DNA of 64,000 nucleotides. Source: Pelodera strongyloides. Lineage: Eukaryota > Nematoda > Chromadorea > Rhabditida > Rhabditidae. A model generated the notes under the pieces. That model saw only the letters and a list, made by a program, of their open reading frames with translations, made no database searches and had not been told where the DNA came from. Of the stretch, positions 12,108-24,059 are shown piece by piece. The position numbers were made by a program, and so were the translations under genes. Position 1 is the stretch's first letter. Each line of letters begins with the position of its first letter. The stretch is taken from the NCBI GenBank assembly GCA_036852015.1, contig JAANDG010000409.1, positions 1 to 64,000 of the forward strand. Reading direction: 5' to 3'.

Positions 12108-12256
12108 TAGCCCGTATTCTCGGGTCGACGGAAACGTTCCGTTTGGGAAATCCTTAGTATGCAAATTTCTCGACTATCTAGACTAGCTGGAGGAAAAATT
12201 TGCATACGAATGAGCTCCCAAACGGAACATTCCCGTCGACCCGAGAATACGGGCTA
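12108..12256. mobile_element. 149-bp TIR element, copy 2
   Basis: Same length as the 7160 copy and almost identical to it; the one difference I noticed is TTAGTATG for TTTGTATG. Very recent movement is implied. Confidence 0.88.
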
Positions 12257-12599
12257 TTGTTAGCAATCATAAAAATTGGGAAAGCATGTACAAACGTTTT
12301 CTGCTACATTGTGCTCATAAAAGGTATTCAATCAGATGAGGGGCGTGTTTATTAATTGCTCGAGTTACAATTAGTTTGCAGCTCAGGTCAAAGGAAACGC
12401 TCAAAAAGTTCAGTCAGCAAAGTAATCAAACATATAAATCTAACAAAAATATCATTGCAATAGACAATTAACAGCAAGGACATCAATGTAAATATCAAAA
12501 TTACAATCCTTGTACTAAAAAGTGTACGGTCTCTGGTAAGCCTCCGTGTGTTAGCTGAAAGTTATCTTTTCCTCGCTCTAGTACCCCGCGCTGCGCGCT

Positions 12600-12655
12600 G
12601 ATTTTACGATTGTTGTAAGGGCGCGCAGGTGGGCGCGCTATGCGCCCTTACTGCC
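12600..12655. repeat. GC-rich hairpin
   Basis: GTAAGGGCGCGC pairs with GCGCGCTATGCGCCCTTAC across a short spacer. Confidence 0.5.
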
Positions 12656-12724
12656 TAATTTGAATGATAAAAGATTTTGGACAAGAATGCGTTTACACTG
12701 AAGGGGCGACGGGGAAGAAACTTC

Positions 12725-12945
12725 TTTTGAGGTACTGAGGGTACACACAGGAAAACGAAAGAATTGCTCAGACCACAGAAGAATCGTAAGTAGCCTAACA
12801 CCAAGTGGTTTTCAAAAGCACTTGGTGGTGACCAGTTGACGACGGTTTTCGATAAATTTTGGTCATCAAGTGGTCGCCGAATGGGTCGGTCCACGAAAAA
12901 AACCCAGGGAACCGTGTGTTCCTGTGTGTTCCTCCGTTTCCTATG
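12725..12945. repeat. ACCATTTGGTGACC dispersed repeat, copy 2
   Basis: Contains CACTTGGTGGTGACCAGTTG, TTTTCGATAAATTTTGGTCA and CCTCCGTTTCCTATGTAA. Confidence 0.55.
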
Positions 12946-12999
12946 TAACAGATATGCAGAGGTACATACATATATAACTATCGATTGATGGTAATACCT

Positions 13000-15260
13000 A
13001 TGGACTGATTAAAGTTTAGCTAAATAGACGATCAATGACTTGGAAAGTAAAACATTATATCATTAAAAAATCCGGGGGTTTGTTGCCAATTTACTTGTAG
13101 GTTATTTATTCATTCATTCACAACAACGCAACGTAAGCTGCACGAATATATGACGAAGGGAACGCCGTATGCAATTTCTCGTAAACCCGTGAACGTAATG
13201 TTATTCAACGTGCGTATGGGTACCTGGGTGTACCTGGGTGTACTAGTTGGACGCTAGGCCACGAATGTCAGATTGTGTAAACCTGTACTTATCTTACAGA
13301 AAAAATGGGGATTTTTTAACTGCGCCTGATTGTAAGCAGTTTTAGCCGCCAGCCGAAAAACTTCGAAATTCGTAATGTTTCTTTGAGCCGTTTTATCCAG
13401 TATATCATCACCTGTTGCAATAGTGGCTTGTTTTTTTTTAACTTATAATAATTTGACCAATAAATATATAAATAATATATAATATAATATAATATAAACC
13501 AATAAAATAATTTGAACTTACTTCTTTCGTATTTAGATGTCACGTGTTCGAGTGTGTTTTCCGTTCTTCCTTGAATAGTTATGGCCTCGAATATAATAGA
13601 GGCAGGCCACGGATTTAGAAGATTCTTGCAGCTCGTCTAAACAAGTTTTTTTTTTAAATAAAGAACCTGAGAGTGCAAATTTCATACACTGAATACATTG
13701 AACTTGAAAAATAAAGAATTTTGTTTTAGTGTCAGTTATGGAAAAATACATGCAAAAGAAAAAACTAAGAAGTCACAGCAGAACAGTATTGCAGCCAGTA
13801 ATAAGAATAGGAATGTATTTATTGAAATGCAGATCAGAGTTGGCCATGTACATAGCTTGTTCAAACAAAAATATCATCGAGGGGAGGTAAATAATTCCTG
13901 GATACTTAATAACCCTACGCTATGCAACCTAAATGGAACTGTAAAAAGTAACAAGATTTGTTCCCATACCATTCGTTAACTGATAGTTGGCAAGCAAAAG
14001 CATGACGCGAAAGCAAGGTAGAGGTGCAAACCGCAAGCTCATTAGAAGGAATAATTGTCTTCAATTACCTTGGACTAATGAGCCTAATTATCTGGGGCCT
14101 AAGGTGAGCGATGTTGGTAGAAATTGTTGAAAATAAGTGATATAGGAAGTTGGCTGGCCGCCGAAATGTGCTTCATTTATCGTGTCCGGAGAAGCACAGT
14201 TGTTTCATGGCGAGGGTTAAGCGGGATATCTCTAAATCTCTCATGTATCTAGTCTCCTTTACCTAACCTGAGGCTTACGCCTAGGTTTACGCACTTTTCT
14301 CAGCTTAACTTGAGCCTGGATCTAGGATCACGTCTAAAACTAAAGTAAGTCTCTTCGGCGTAGGCCTAGATCTCCGTTACATACATGATTTGGCTTGGCT
14401 TGGTCTCTTTCCTTTATCACAATTGGATTGTGAATAATTTAAGTATTCGGGTAAGCACGGGCCGAGTTCGATTCCGGCCCGTGACACCTTTGAAACCACC
14501 GCCAGGCGAGGGAATCATGGGCGATCCCTTCTGGCCCTAGCCCGAAGACGTCGAGCAATTTGTCATCTGGGACTCGTCGCCTACTGCTCAGGACCTCTGC
14601 GGAACATGTCATAAGCAAACATTGAATCTGTATTTTCACCCTTGAATAAAGGTGCACGCTCTTGAAGCGTAAAACAAATTTTAAAATTTTAAAAAAGTAC
14701 AACCTATTAAAAAAATGTCTTTTCGTTTCTTTACAGATTCCACCACATCTATATTTCTGTTGCAAAGTTGACCATTGAGAGAGAATTTGTAAGACAAGAG
14801 TTTACACCTACCCCCCTTTTTCAACACCCTAGAATATCGTATCTAATCACAGAGACCATAATCAATAAATCCTACAGTAGTCAAATGGTTGTCCATCTTT
14901 TATAAAACGGCAGCCGCTGATCAAATCTAGTGATAACTATGGTGACAGTTGCTGTGGGAGAATATCAAAGGAAACGCCGACTTTTTAAAGGAAAAAAATA
15001 CTTTCACATTTTACTTGCAAAATGTTGTATGCAAAACTTTACTTGCAATTTTTTGATAATGAAAGTTACGGTGAATACCGTAACGTTTAGCACTGAGCAA
15101 TAACTAGGAAAATTGTAACTTAAACTGGGTGTAACTGTAACGGCAACGTCACGTAACTTTTATGAGGCTTAGCATCTACTGAACAGGTACAGGAGAGGTA
15201 CACGAACTATCGAACACAACTGTCTCTTACCCTACATTTACTCTGCGAAACATTTTGTTT
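13000..15260. other. Unassigned stretch
   Basis: AT-rich with no credible gene. A T-arm-like hairpin CGGGCCGAGTTCGATTCCGG at 14458-14487 may be a tRNA-derived scrap. The region 15050-15180 has several GTAACTTT/GTAACG motifs. Confidence 0.4.
13445..13512 (+). repeat. AT-rich TAATA microsatellite
   Basis: TATAATATAATATAATATAA units. Confidence 0.8.
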
Positions 15261-15262
15261 TC

Positions 15263-15446
15263 TTAAAGCGAAATACTTGCCGGTTTTTTAAACGCATCGA
15301 GTACTCCAGCATTATTATGCTGTTTATGCAAATGAACATAAATTAGAATAAAAAATCGAGCTAAATTCGAGCAAATTAGCATAAATACGTACGAATTAAG
15401 TTGTCAACGATGCGTTTCAAAAACCGGCCGGCATTTCACTTTAAAG
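15263..15446. mobile_element. Family-A MITE copy 5
   Basis: TTAAAGCGAAATACTTGCCG start; diverged right end GGCATTTCACTTTAAA. Confidence 0.82.
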
Positions 15447-15449
15447 TTT

Positions 15450-16790
15450 GTCGCAAGCAGAAACTTTTTACTAGTAGTTACAGGTCACAGTGTCGCATTA
15501 ACAAAAGTCTTTTTTATAACTAGCTCATATTCAAGCAATCTAAAGCTTGCTCCGATTACGGTAGCTCCAAATTCTGGAGTAAAATTCTGCAAATATGTCT
15601 GCGCTCTCCGCTTTTCGCACACTCTTTCGTCGTTGTCTTAGGCTTGCTGCCAGTTGATTGATCGCCCCGTGCGATCATTGGCCTGCGCCACGAAACCTAA
15701 TCAGTCATTTTGACACTTTTGGGCAAATATTCATTTTTTGGGGGTACTGTAGGCTAATTAGAGATACAGTATAACTATAATTTCCGTGTTTTTGTGGTAC
15801 GGTATAGGCTAATTGCATTTAATTGGATTGGATAATTGGATAATTGGGACTATGTATGCTAATTGGAGACTACTGTAAAAATGCAAATTACATACAGAGT
15901 AATCGAAAAAAAACCATCACAAAGTTGCGTGGCTAATGGTAAGTTTGATGGACCCTTGAACCGGAAAGATATTAAAATTAAGAGTTATATTTATAAATGT
16001 CTAATACGATATTATGAACAACGTAAATAAATGCAGATTATTAAAAAGCAAGTGTTCATTTCTTTTGTTTGATGGAGGAGGCTCATGAGAATGAAGTGCT
16101 CAGATAGTTTCCTTTTTATCGAAAGATGATGGTATTAAAATAAATTTAGATTAGAAATTCAGAAGCAACAAAAAACTCTGTTGTGATGTACAATATAAAT
16201 TGTTTGAAACGTACATGTTTCAAACGCATTTAGCTGTGGAGCAATAAGGTAACTAAAGCAATGAAGAAATAAAAGTAAAGCGTAGCTGCGGAGCTAACGC
16301 TGTTAGCCATTTCAAGATCACATTAACAGTTACTGTATCCTACTGTAAGCTTAAGCTTACCCTGTCAACCCTCTATGCAACGTTCCAGGCGGATCAACAC
16401 CTATGGCCTGGAGATAAAACAAATCGACCAATACGTAAAAAAATCGATACCTAAAAATCAATCAATAATTCGAATCCCCTCACTTTTCAGGTGTATGTCA
16501 ATGTTGTGCGCTGTTCTAGGTGTGTACCACAGTCAACCCGAGGGGCGGCATACTTCAAAGGAATTAAAGACGGTATAAATCAGCGGCGAGAGGCTGCGCT
16601 TCGCCGAGAGACGCAGCTGAGAAAATCGGAGAAATAGTAGACAAAGGTTGGAGAGACGAGAGAATGAAAACGAGAGAATGTAATGAAAATGACTGGGCAG
16701 GTTATAGAATACACTAGAACAAGGGCATGAGCATAGCATGAGTTCAGGAAGACTAAGTAAGATTTTGGAACTTGGCCAATGGCCATAAAT
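15450..16790. other. Unassigned stretch
   Basis: Contains repeated GGCTAATT and GATAATTGG motifs at 15740-15880 that look like an old repeat. No gene recognised. Confidence 0.4.
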
Positions 16791-16792
16791 TT

Positions 16793-16975
16793 TTTTAAAG
16801 CGAATTACCGGTCGGTTTTTGAAACGCAGCGCGGATAACTGAAGTCTTACGCATCTATGCTAATTTACTCGAATTTAGCTCGATAATTATTATAATTTAT
16901 GTTCATTTGTATAAGTTGCATAAGAATTCTGGTGTACTCGATGTGTTTCAAAAACCGACTGATATTTCGCTTTAA
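16793..16975. mobile_element. Family-A MITE copy 6
   Basis: TTTAAAGCGAATTACCGGTC start and GATATTTCGCTTTAA end; interior as copy 1. Confidence 0.83.
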
Positions 16976-17879
16976 CTGTTAAAGTTACTATGATATTCAA
17001 AAGCAAATAATTCTCGATGGACTTGTTGCTTCTGCTGCCATAGTTAACAATCAGTTCTAAACTGAAACATTGAAACTGCAAACGGAAACTCAACGGCTAC
17101 ACTTCCGGTAATGTGCAGCTACCTCCTACCCCAAAACAACGATAGGCTTTTTAAATGGCCTTCCCCTTTCAAAGTACTGTCTCATCAGTCTCGCAGTTTC
17201 TAAACAGCTATCACTTGTCATCAGCTAGTGTATTTTATCACCGGCGCGTCCACGCGAACCGCGCGCTACGCGCTGACTCAGACCCGGGCGCGCTCATAAA
17301 AAGCCCACTACCCTCGTCGGAACATGCCCATAAACGAAGTGCGCGAGCCGTTAAAAGTTAAAAGTGCGGGCGGTAAATCAGATAGCGCGGCGGTAGGTCG
17401 ACGTACGAATCAATCAATTTTGATTTGGGATGAGTGGTGAACTTTTGTACTACTTGGGATTAGAATAGGTATTGGTATTAAAGTGGTATGGTACGTGGTT
17501 TGGTGAATGTTTGTTCTACTTTGTGCGATTTGAATTTCCACAATCATAGTTAGATTAGTGGATTAGTTTATGAAAATAGCACAAATTATCCGACAATATG
17601 TGGAACGGAAGAAAATCACAAATTCGAAAACCACTTCAAATAAGTGCAGTCTTAAATATGAAACATCATATATAGAGTATAATGAACTAGTGAACTACAA
17701 ACTGGTAAACTAAATGAACCTTTGTTTTTGAGTACGAGCTACGCAAACAGTTATCAATGTAAAACAAAATAAATAATGACAAATGTAAGCGCTTCATGAC
17801 TTCAATAACGCTCTATCTAAATGCGGTTCATCCATTTCAACAACCACATTCCACACCGCCATCTAGATGTTATGGGGTT

Positions 17880-18065
17880 GCCAAGTATCCCAAAAATGTC
17901 CGTGTTTCTGTCAAGTCTACTGTAGTTTTGCACGAAGTCTGCATATTTAATATGAAAAATTAATATGGCTCGTGTTTCGGTCAATACTACCGTATTTTGC
18001 ACGAAACCTGCATACTTAACATGAAAACAAAATATTCTCCTGTAGTTCCAAAATACTGCTTGGCA
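17880..18065. repeat. TACTGTAGTTTTGCACGAA repeat, two units
   Basis: GTCAAGTCTACTGTAGTTTT and GTCAATACTACCGTATTTTG, each followed by GCACGAA.(T/C)CTGCATA and (T)TTAA(T/C)ATGAAAA, are direct repeats of approx. 75 bp. A third copy is at 19535-19640. Confidence 0.65.
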
Positions 18066-18477
18066 GCATACTTGGCAACGCCATCAGTAAGTAGAAATAA
18101 GCATGCACACATAACCAGGAGCCAAGTAATAAACTAAAAGGTCAATAGGTTGTCTCGGTATGCAAAAGCCGGTGCGGCGGCGAGCCCGCCCCGGTGAAAA
18201 GAGGGCGATATACCGTGCGGACGGCTCGTAATTTATGGGCCCGGGTGCCTACGATGTGCCTGTAGAGATAAAGGAAGGAGTCTTGCGTTAACTCGAGAAA
18301 TAACTCGAGAGTATTAAGTTTCGCCCAAAGACCTCAATAAAACATCAGTTTAACAAGAGGTTTAAAATTAGGCGCGTGTATTATAAAGTTAAACCTTACA
18401 TACTATTATGTAACTAATGACGGAGTTGCTTGCGACATGCGTAACAGTAAGTATCTCTGATTATCTATTTTTGGGTT

Positions 18478-19176
18478 AGGGTTAGGGGTTAGGGCTATCA
18501 AGTTACAGGTCATAGATTTCAAAGTGTTTGAGGTTTCCGTGAGGAGCTTTATTAGTCGACTTTATGCAACTTTTGTTCATCAAAACCCTTGAAAAACCGT
18601 TAAAGCGAAATACCTGCCGGTTATTGAAACGGTGGAGCACACAATTCTTACTTATTTCTGCTAATTTACTCGTATTTTGCTCGAATTTTTATTATAATTT
18701 AAGTTCATTTGCTTTATAGATAAGAATTCTGGTGTACTCGATGCGTCTCAAAAACCGGCCGGTATTTCGCTTTAAAGTTCGCATAAGAAATTCTGTGCAG
18801 CCAAAAAACTCAAGCCAAGCGGACCAATAAAATAAAAGCAATTGGTAATTTTCTACTTACGATTAGTTTATAAATAAGGGCAATTTATGGGAAAACTCTA
18901 ATTACGCCAAATATAAGAATCCAGCTAATTCATATATTCGAGGAGCCTGGGTCCGAACTAAACCATGGATAAATGTTTGCCAGCTTGTAACACCGTTCCC
19001 ACCTAGCTTTAAACCTCAACGTCTAAGGCCTAAGGGCCTAAGGCTGGGCCGGAAGGAGGCTATAAAATTCTGGCGGGGATAAAAGCGTGCCGCTGCTGAT
19101 ACTACATCGGTCAGCGATGTCAGCTAGGGTGATTTAGGGCCGCTAAGTCAGATAGCCCCTAACCCCTAACACGTTC
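18478..19176. repeat. Inverted TTAGGGG motifs flanking approx. 650 bp
   Basis: GGGTTAGGGTTAGGGGTTAG at 18473-18500 and AGCCCCTAACCCCTAAC at 19156-19172 are inverted and each is followed by a GCTATC-like continuation. These could be ends of an element or chance. Confidence 0.35.
18600..18776. mobile_element. Family-A MITE copy 7
   Basis: TTAAAGCGAAATACCTGCCG start and CCGGTATTTCGCTTTAAA end. It lies between the two inverted TTAGGGG-rich motifs at 18478 and 19152. Confidence 0.83.
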
Positions 19177-19534
19177 AACACAAGGTAACACTAGGGGTGA
19201 CGCACGCAACAAGAATTTGATCATTAAGTCACCTACACTCGAACATTTTGAGAGAATAGTAAGGTTACAAGAAAAGAACATATTAGAGAAATGCAAAACG
19301 TCGGACGCTTTGGAAGGACAGTTAGTTGGTAAAGGTAAACTTGAGTGAACTTAGGTAACACTTGGACAAATACTCGCATATTTTATGATTTGAAAAAACT
19401 GAAGCTAGAACAGAAATGACTTTTTTTTAATAATAATAATTTATGGACACATAATATACAAGTGTTGTATCATATAAAAGGATGCTGAGAAGTTTGTCAA
19501 ATTAAGCCACAGTTTCTCAAAAATTCGATGTGGT

Positions 19535-19640
19535 TCCGTCAATACTACCGTAGTTCTGCACTAAACTTGGATATATAATATGAAAAATTGAAATAATATT
19601 CAAATATTCTCGTGTAGTTCCAAAATACCGTAAATTTTCT
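19535..19640. repeat. TACTGTAG-family repeat, third unit
   Basis: GTCAATACTACCGTAGTTCT then ATATGAAAAATTGAAATAAT and GTGTAGTTCCAAAATACCGT. Confidence 0.55.
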
Positions 19641-19644
19641 CCAT

Positions 19645-21070
19645 ACTTGGAGGAAACCCCATTAGAAACAAACTATTTTTGCTATAAAATCTGCTACAAA
19701 AGTGAATATCTGGATAGATTTTTGGTTAACATATCGGAATAGCTAGCCTAGAATAGGAAGTATGAAGGTTAAAGTAGATTCTTGACTCCTCCCTATACCC
19801 TAACTCCACAACGCCCAAGATATATCCGATCAAACCACATTTTCTATATTCTGCTCACTCTACCGTAATCACGAAAAGAACGGCACGATAATATATGGTC
19901 CTTACGCAGAAGCCGCTCACCATTTGAAGCTCCCGCCATTTCGCCGGCAAAAAGCGCGCAACTTGCACAAAAAGTGCGCAAGTGGTCCAGAAGTGAGCAA
20001 GCGCGCAAGTAAAAAAGTTCACATTCGGCTGTCTAAAGAATTCATCACCGTTTTATTGGCCACCCAAGCTATAGAACACATTGATCCTTAGACATCTTTC
20101 TGGAATACTGTAGTATGGACGTGCATCAAATAGTGCACATGTTCGATTCCGGGTGCAACCAAATGTTTTGCGCAACTCCTTTACGGTACCATGTCCCTTA
20201 CTTCCTGTTAGTAAGGATAGCTAAGGAGTTAAACACCAAAGTTTATCATTAACATTATTTGTATGGGTGTGACCCTCATATTTCGCCAGCTTAACCGTAC
20301 GTATGTAGCAAAACAATCCACTCAAGCAAAGCAACAATTATTATGGCTATAATTTCAAATCATCGCATCCCAGCTGTTACGCTCATCTGTATTATATCGC
20401 ATGACAATGACCCCATAAACTTATACATCTCGGGAAATTTAAAGAGAGTTAACAGGTGCTCCCGCTATAGTTATCAGGGGCATAAATCTCCCTTTAAAGG
20501 GTATCGGGACTCCCTTTCTCGGTATCTATGCTAATTAGGTATGGCGCCCCCGTGTGAGTCGTAAAATGGCTCGTAATTGCCGAGATGAGTGTTCTACCCT
20601 TTAGAGGTTACGGTAATGATTTTACCCTTCTCGTGTTGCACTAACCGGGGGGTCGGCTGTTAATTAGGCAATTAACCCTAGTTACAGTAAAGCAAAGGCA
20701 AGCTTATGAATTTGACAGCATAGTTGTTTGGTAATGAAACCAATCGTTCAACAAATCATAAAGTATGCTTCTTGCCCTTAAGAAAAACAGTATCTAAAAA
20801 CAGCTGAATGACTTACAACTATGATGTATAAACTATAGTCAGGATTATCAACATCCAAAGTTCCAGACAACATAAATGTCCTACAAACTGAACGTCAATA
20901 ATTTATAAAATGATCTTTTTTTGAATTACGAACAAATGACAAATGACACAAATAAATTGGCTATCATGCACTCAAAAACAATCTGCAACCGAAGTTGAAA
21001 ATTGCTGAACTGGTCTACATTTGATGTAAAAAATAATCTAAAAATTGGGAATCAATTATACACAATTCTA
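19645..21070. other. Unassigned stretch
   Basis: No gene recognised. A B-box-like GTTCGATTCCGGGTGC at 20134-20150 is isolated. Confidence 0.4.
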
Positions 21071-21071
21071 C

Positions 21072-22096
21072 GGCCAATTGTACTCCGCACCGCATAACCG
21101 CATGACCGCATGACCGCATAGACACCGCATGGATACCGCGTGCGGTCAAACACCGCACGGAAACCGCACGAGTTTACCAAACACCGCGCGGACACCGCAT
21201 AATGTAGGCAGACACCGCACAGACACCGCGGGTCTCATATCTCATACGGACACCGCGCGAGGTCGAACTAATCATATACCGCGAAATTCTACACCGTGCT
21301 TAAGATAATGTGCTCCACATGTCTATTTTCTGCGGGATTTATATAATTTAGGGTATAAGTTGTTTGTTTTATTTACCCTATTATATACTTCGAATCGCGG
21401 CTGTGAGATGTGTCTCCTGGAAAATGAAGAGATCCAATTAAGCTCAAGTCTAACCACCAATTTAACGATTAGCCATATGAGCCAGTATTCTCTTGTTGAG
21501 AGAAAAAAGCGCTATTCTGGTGCAATGGTAGGTGGCGCGGTTTCCTAATGTAGAGGCTTAAGAGAGGTTGCACCTCCGCTTATGGGATTAGGTATTACAG
21601 TTTTACGTTTTATGAGTTTTGTATAATTTAACCTAAATGTAATAAGTATTATAATTGCTGTTTGGTGCACCTCGTCTTATTCCATTCTGCTTCGGAATGT
21701 TTATTAGACTCTTGGAAAGACCTCAACGTCGTGAAAAACGATGTCGTGGTTTGAAGTAAATGTAATAGGGTAAAGTAAACAGTTTCGATGCAGAAATTCC
21801 GATGGTAAAATACTATACTCTAAATTAACAAACAACCAATACTCTAACTTATATAAATCCCGCAGAAAATAGATATGTGGAGCACATTATCTTAATCACG
21901 GCGTAGAATTTCGCGGTATACGATGGGTTCGAGTTCGCGCGGTGTCTGTGCGGTGTCCGCCTACATTATGCGGTGTCCGCGCGGTGCTTGGTAAACTCGT
22001 GCGGTTTCCGTGCGGTGTTTGACCGCACGCGGTATCCATGCGGTGTCTATGCGGTCATGCGGTCATGCGGTTATGCGGTGCGGAGTACAATTGGCC
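21072..22096. mobile_element. 1-kb foldback built from ACCGCAT/ACACCGCA repeats
   Basis: The left arm (21072-21370) starts GGCCAATTGTACTCCGCACC and runs through repeated ACCGCATA, ACACCGCACGG and ACACCGCGCGG units to TTCTGCGGGATTTATATAA. The right arm (approx. 21830-22096) is its reverse complement. The spacer of approx. 450 bp (21370-21830) is AT-rich with no credible gene. It is unlike the other elements in having short-period repeats within each arm. Confidence 0.88.
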
Positions 22097-22898
22097 AATT
22101 CTACACGACAAGAAATAAGAACAACGATCTACATCAGTATTTTACATCTAACCAAAATGATCTACAAACTAAAGACCGGAATCATATAAAAAGTGACAAT
22201 CAATTTATCGAAACGTTTCATATTTCGCAGAAATGATCTACAGCCTAAGCTCACGAATGATCTACAATCTTCATTTTTTCCTATCTATCCATGTATGTGC
22301 ACGTTTCCACTGGGTGGTCCACGCGCGCGCTCGAATCGTAAAAATGTTTTATTTGCGTTTTATATTTTTCCATTTCGCGAAATTTTTGCGGAACGAACAA
22401 TATGATTGGCCGCGGAAAATTTATTGCGAAACTTTCGAGAACACAAGAAAATACAGTTTAGGTTCACTTTTTTGGTGTTTATTAGTTTATGGCTTTTCTG
22501 GAACATGGTTTATCAGTAAGTAGGTTCACTTTTCACAGTGGTCATGAACAAATTATAAACTTAAAGGGAATATGTAAGCACTCACAATGAAGCAAAGAAC
22601 GCGAAAGTACTGTTTCCATACCAGACGTTAAATTAAATAGGCGACTGAATATGTAAATACGAATTTGCATGCCCTGCATCTTGAATCTTGCTATTTGCCG
22701 ATATAAGTTGAAATTTCCTCCATCAGACCCAAATTTATGCCACGGGTCTGATTAACGCGTTTACTATGGAAAAGGCGAACTTTGTAATTCATTATCTTTC
22801 AAGTGGGTAATTGTAGACAACTTTTGTTATTGTTTCCTTAATGGGGAACACGCATTCTACTAATACAGCTTAACTTCAAAAAGGGCCTACATATTCCC

Positions 22899-23076
22899 TT
22901 TAAAGCGAAATACCGGCCGGTTTTGGAAACGTATCGTGGATAACTGAATTCTTACGTATTTATGCTAATTTGTTCGAATTTAGCTCGATTTTCTACTCTA
23001 ATTTATGCTCATTTTCATAAGCTGCATAAGAATGCTGGTGTACTCTTCAAAAACCAGCCGATATTTCGCTTTAAAC
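22899..23076. mobile_element. Family-A MITE copy 8
   Basis: TTTAAAGCGAAATACCGGCC start; right end shortened (AACCAGCCGATATTTCGC). Confidence 0.85.
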
Positions 23077-23517
23077 TTTTACTGATGGAACACCTTGCTA
23101 TCTCCGCTTTGACCGAATTGTTTATAGTTTTCACAGTTTCATAGACTCTAGAATGTTCAAAGATAAAGAAGTAGAATACTTACTATTATAAAAAAATTTC
23201 TAAAACTAAATAATTGAAACTACATTCTTCTCAAACTGTGCTCTTTTCTCAATACATACAACATGCATGTACAGGTTGCCATAAATTAATTCAAAAAAGT
23301 CGGTTTGCTATAAATTACCGTAAAAAGTTGCGCGGGATTTTGAAAAAAGCGCGCGAAATATAAATCACTGTGATATAGTAATCAGCTCGAAATTCCTGCT
23401 GGTTAATATAAAACTGACAACGATTTGTTATTTATTGTAGGGCACTGGTCAAGGTTGTTCACTACAAAAAAAAATACGTCATCCCTATGTGATTCTCATA
23501 TCATATCGAAGTAGTAT

Positions 23518-23683
23518 TTCAAAGCAGTATAACAGCCGGTTTTGGAAACATGTAGAAAAACTGCTTTCCTATAGACCATATGTAACTGCCGCTTACAATG
23601 AGTATGATCATAATAAAAAATCGACACAAATTCTGCAGGTGTCCATCATATGTTTAAAAAAACCTGCAGTTACACCACTTTAA
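23518..23683. mobile_element. Family-B MITE (relative of family A)
   Basis: Starts CAAAGCAGTATAACAGCCGG and ends CTGCAGTTACACCACTTTAA; approx. 165 bp. It shares the GGTTTTGGAAAC block with family A, but the termini differ. Confidence 0.6.
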
Positions 23684-23887
23684 ATTACGAATGTCTAACT
23701 AAACTTCTATATGTAATATTTCTCCTTTTCAAGTTCTTGTAGGCACCAACTACGTTCATGAAAGGTCAATTACAGTAACCTAATTAACCTAACCAATATA
23801 TACGTCACCTATGTGTGAGCCAACTTTTTCCCACGATTTATGATAAATTTATCATTATCATTTTCTTGGTTCTCTCTCCATCCATTG

Positions 23888-23995
23888 ATCTTTCTTTCTC
23901 TCTCTCCTCCTCTCTCTCTCTCTCTCTCTTCCTCTCTCTCTCTCTCTCTCCCTCCCACTCTCTCTCTCACTCTCTCTCTCTCGTCTTCTTCTTAT
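23888..23995 (+). repeat. (CT)n tract
   Basis: Long CT run with CCTCCC interruptions. Confidence 0.93.
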
Positions 23996-24059
23996 TTTCT
24001 CAATGAGAGCAAACATCAACCACAAACAATCGTTGATAACGGTTACTTGCATTTCACAT

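Noticed and set aside
18473..18500. Interstitial telomere
   Set aside because: Nematode telomeres are TTAGGC; this TTAGGG/TTAGGGG run is short and has an inverted partner at 19.16 kb, so an element end or chance is likelier.
21973..22236. 87-codon frame in the ACCGCAT foldback
   Set aside because: Reads the short repeats of the right arm.
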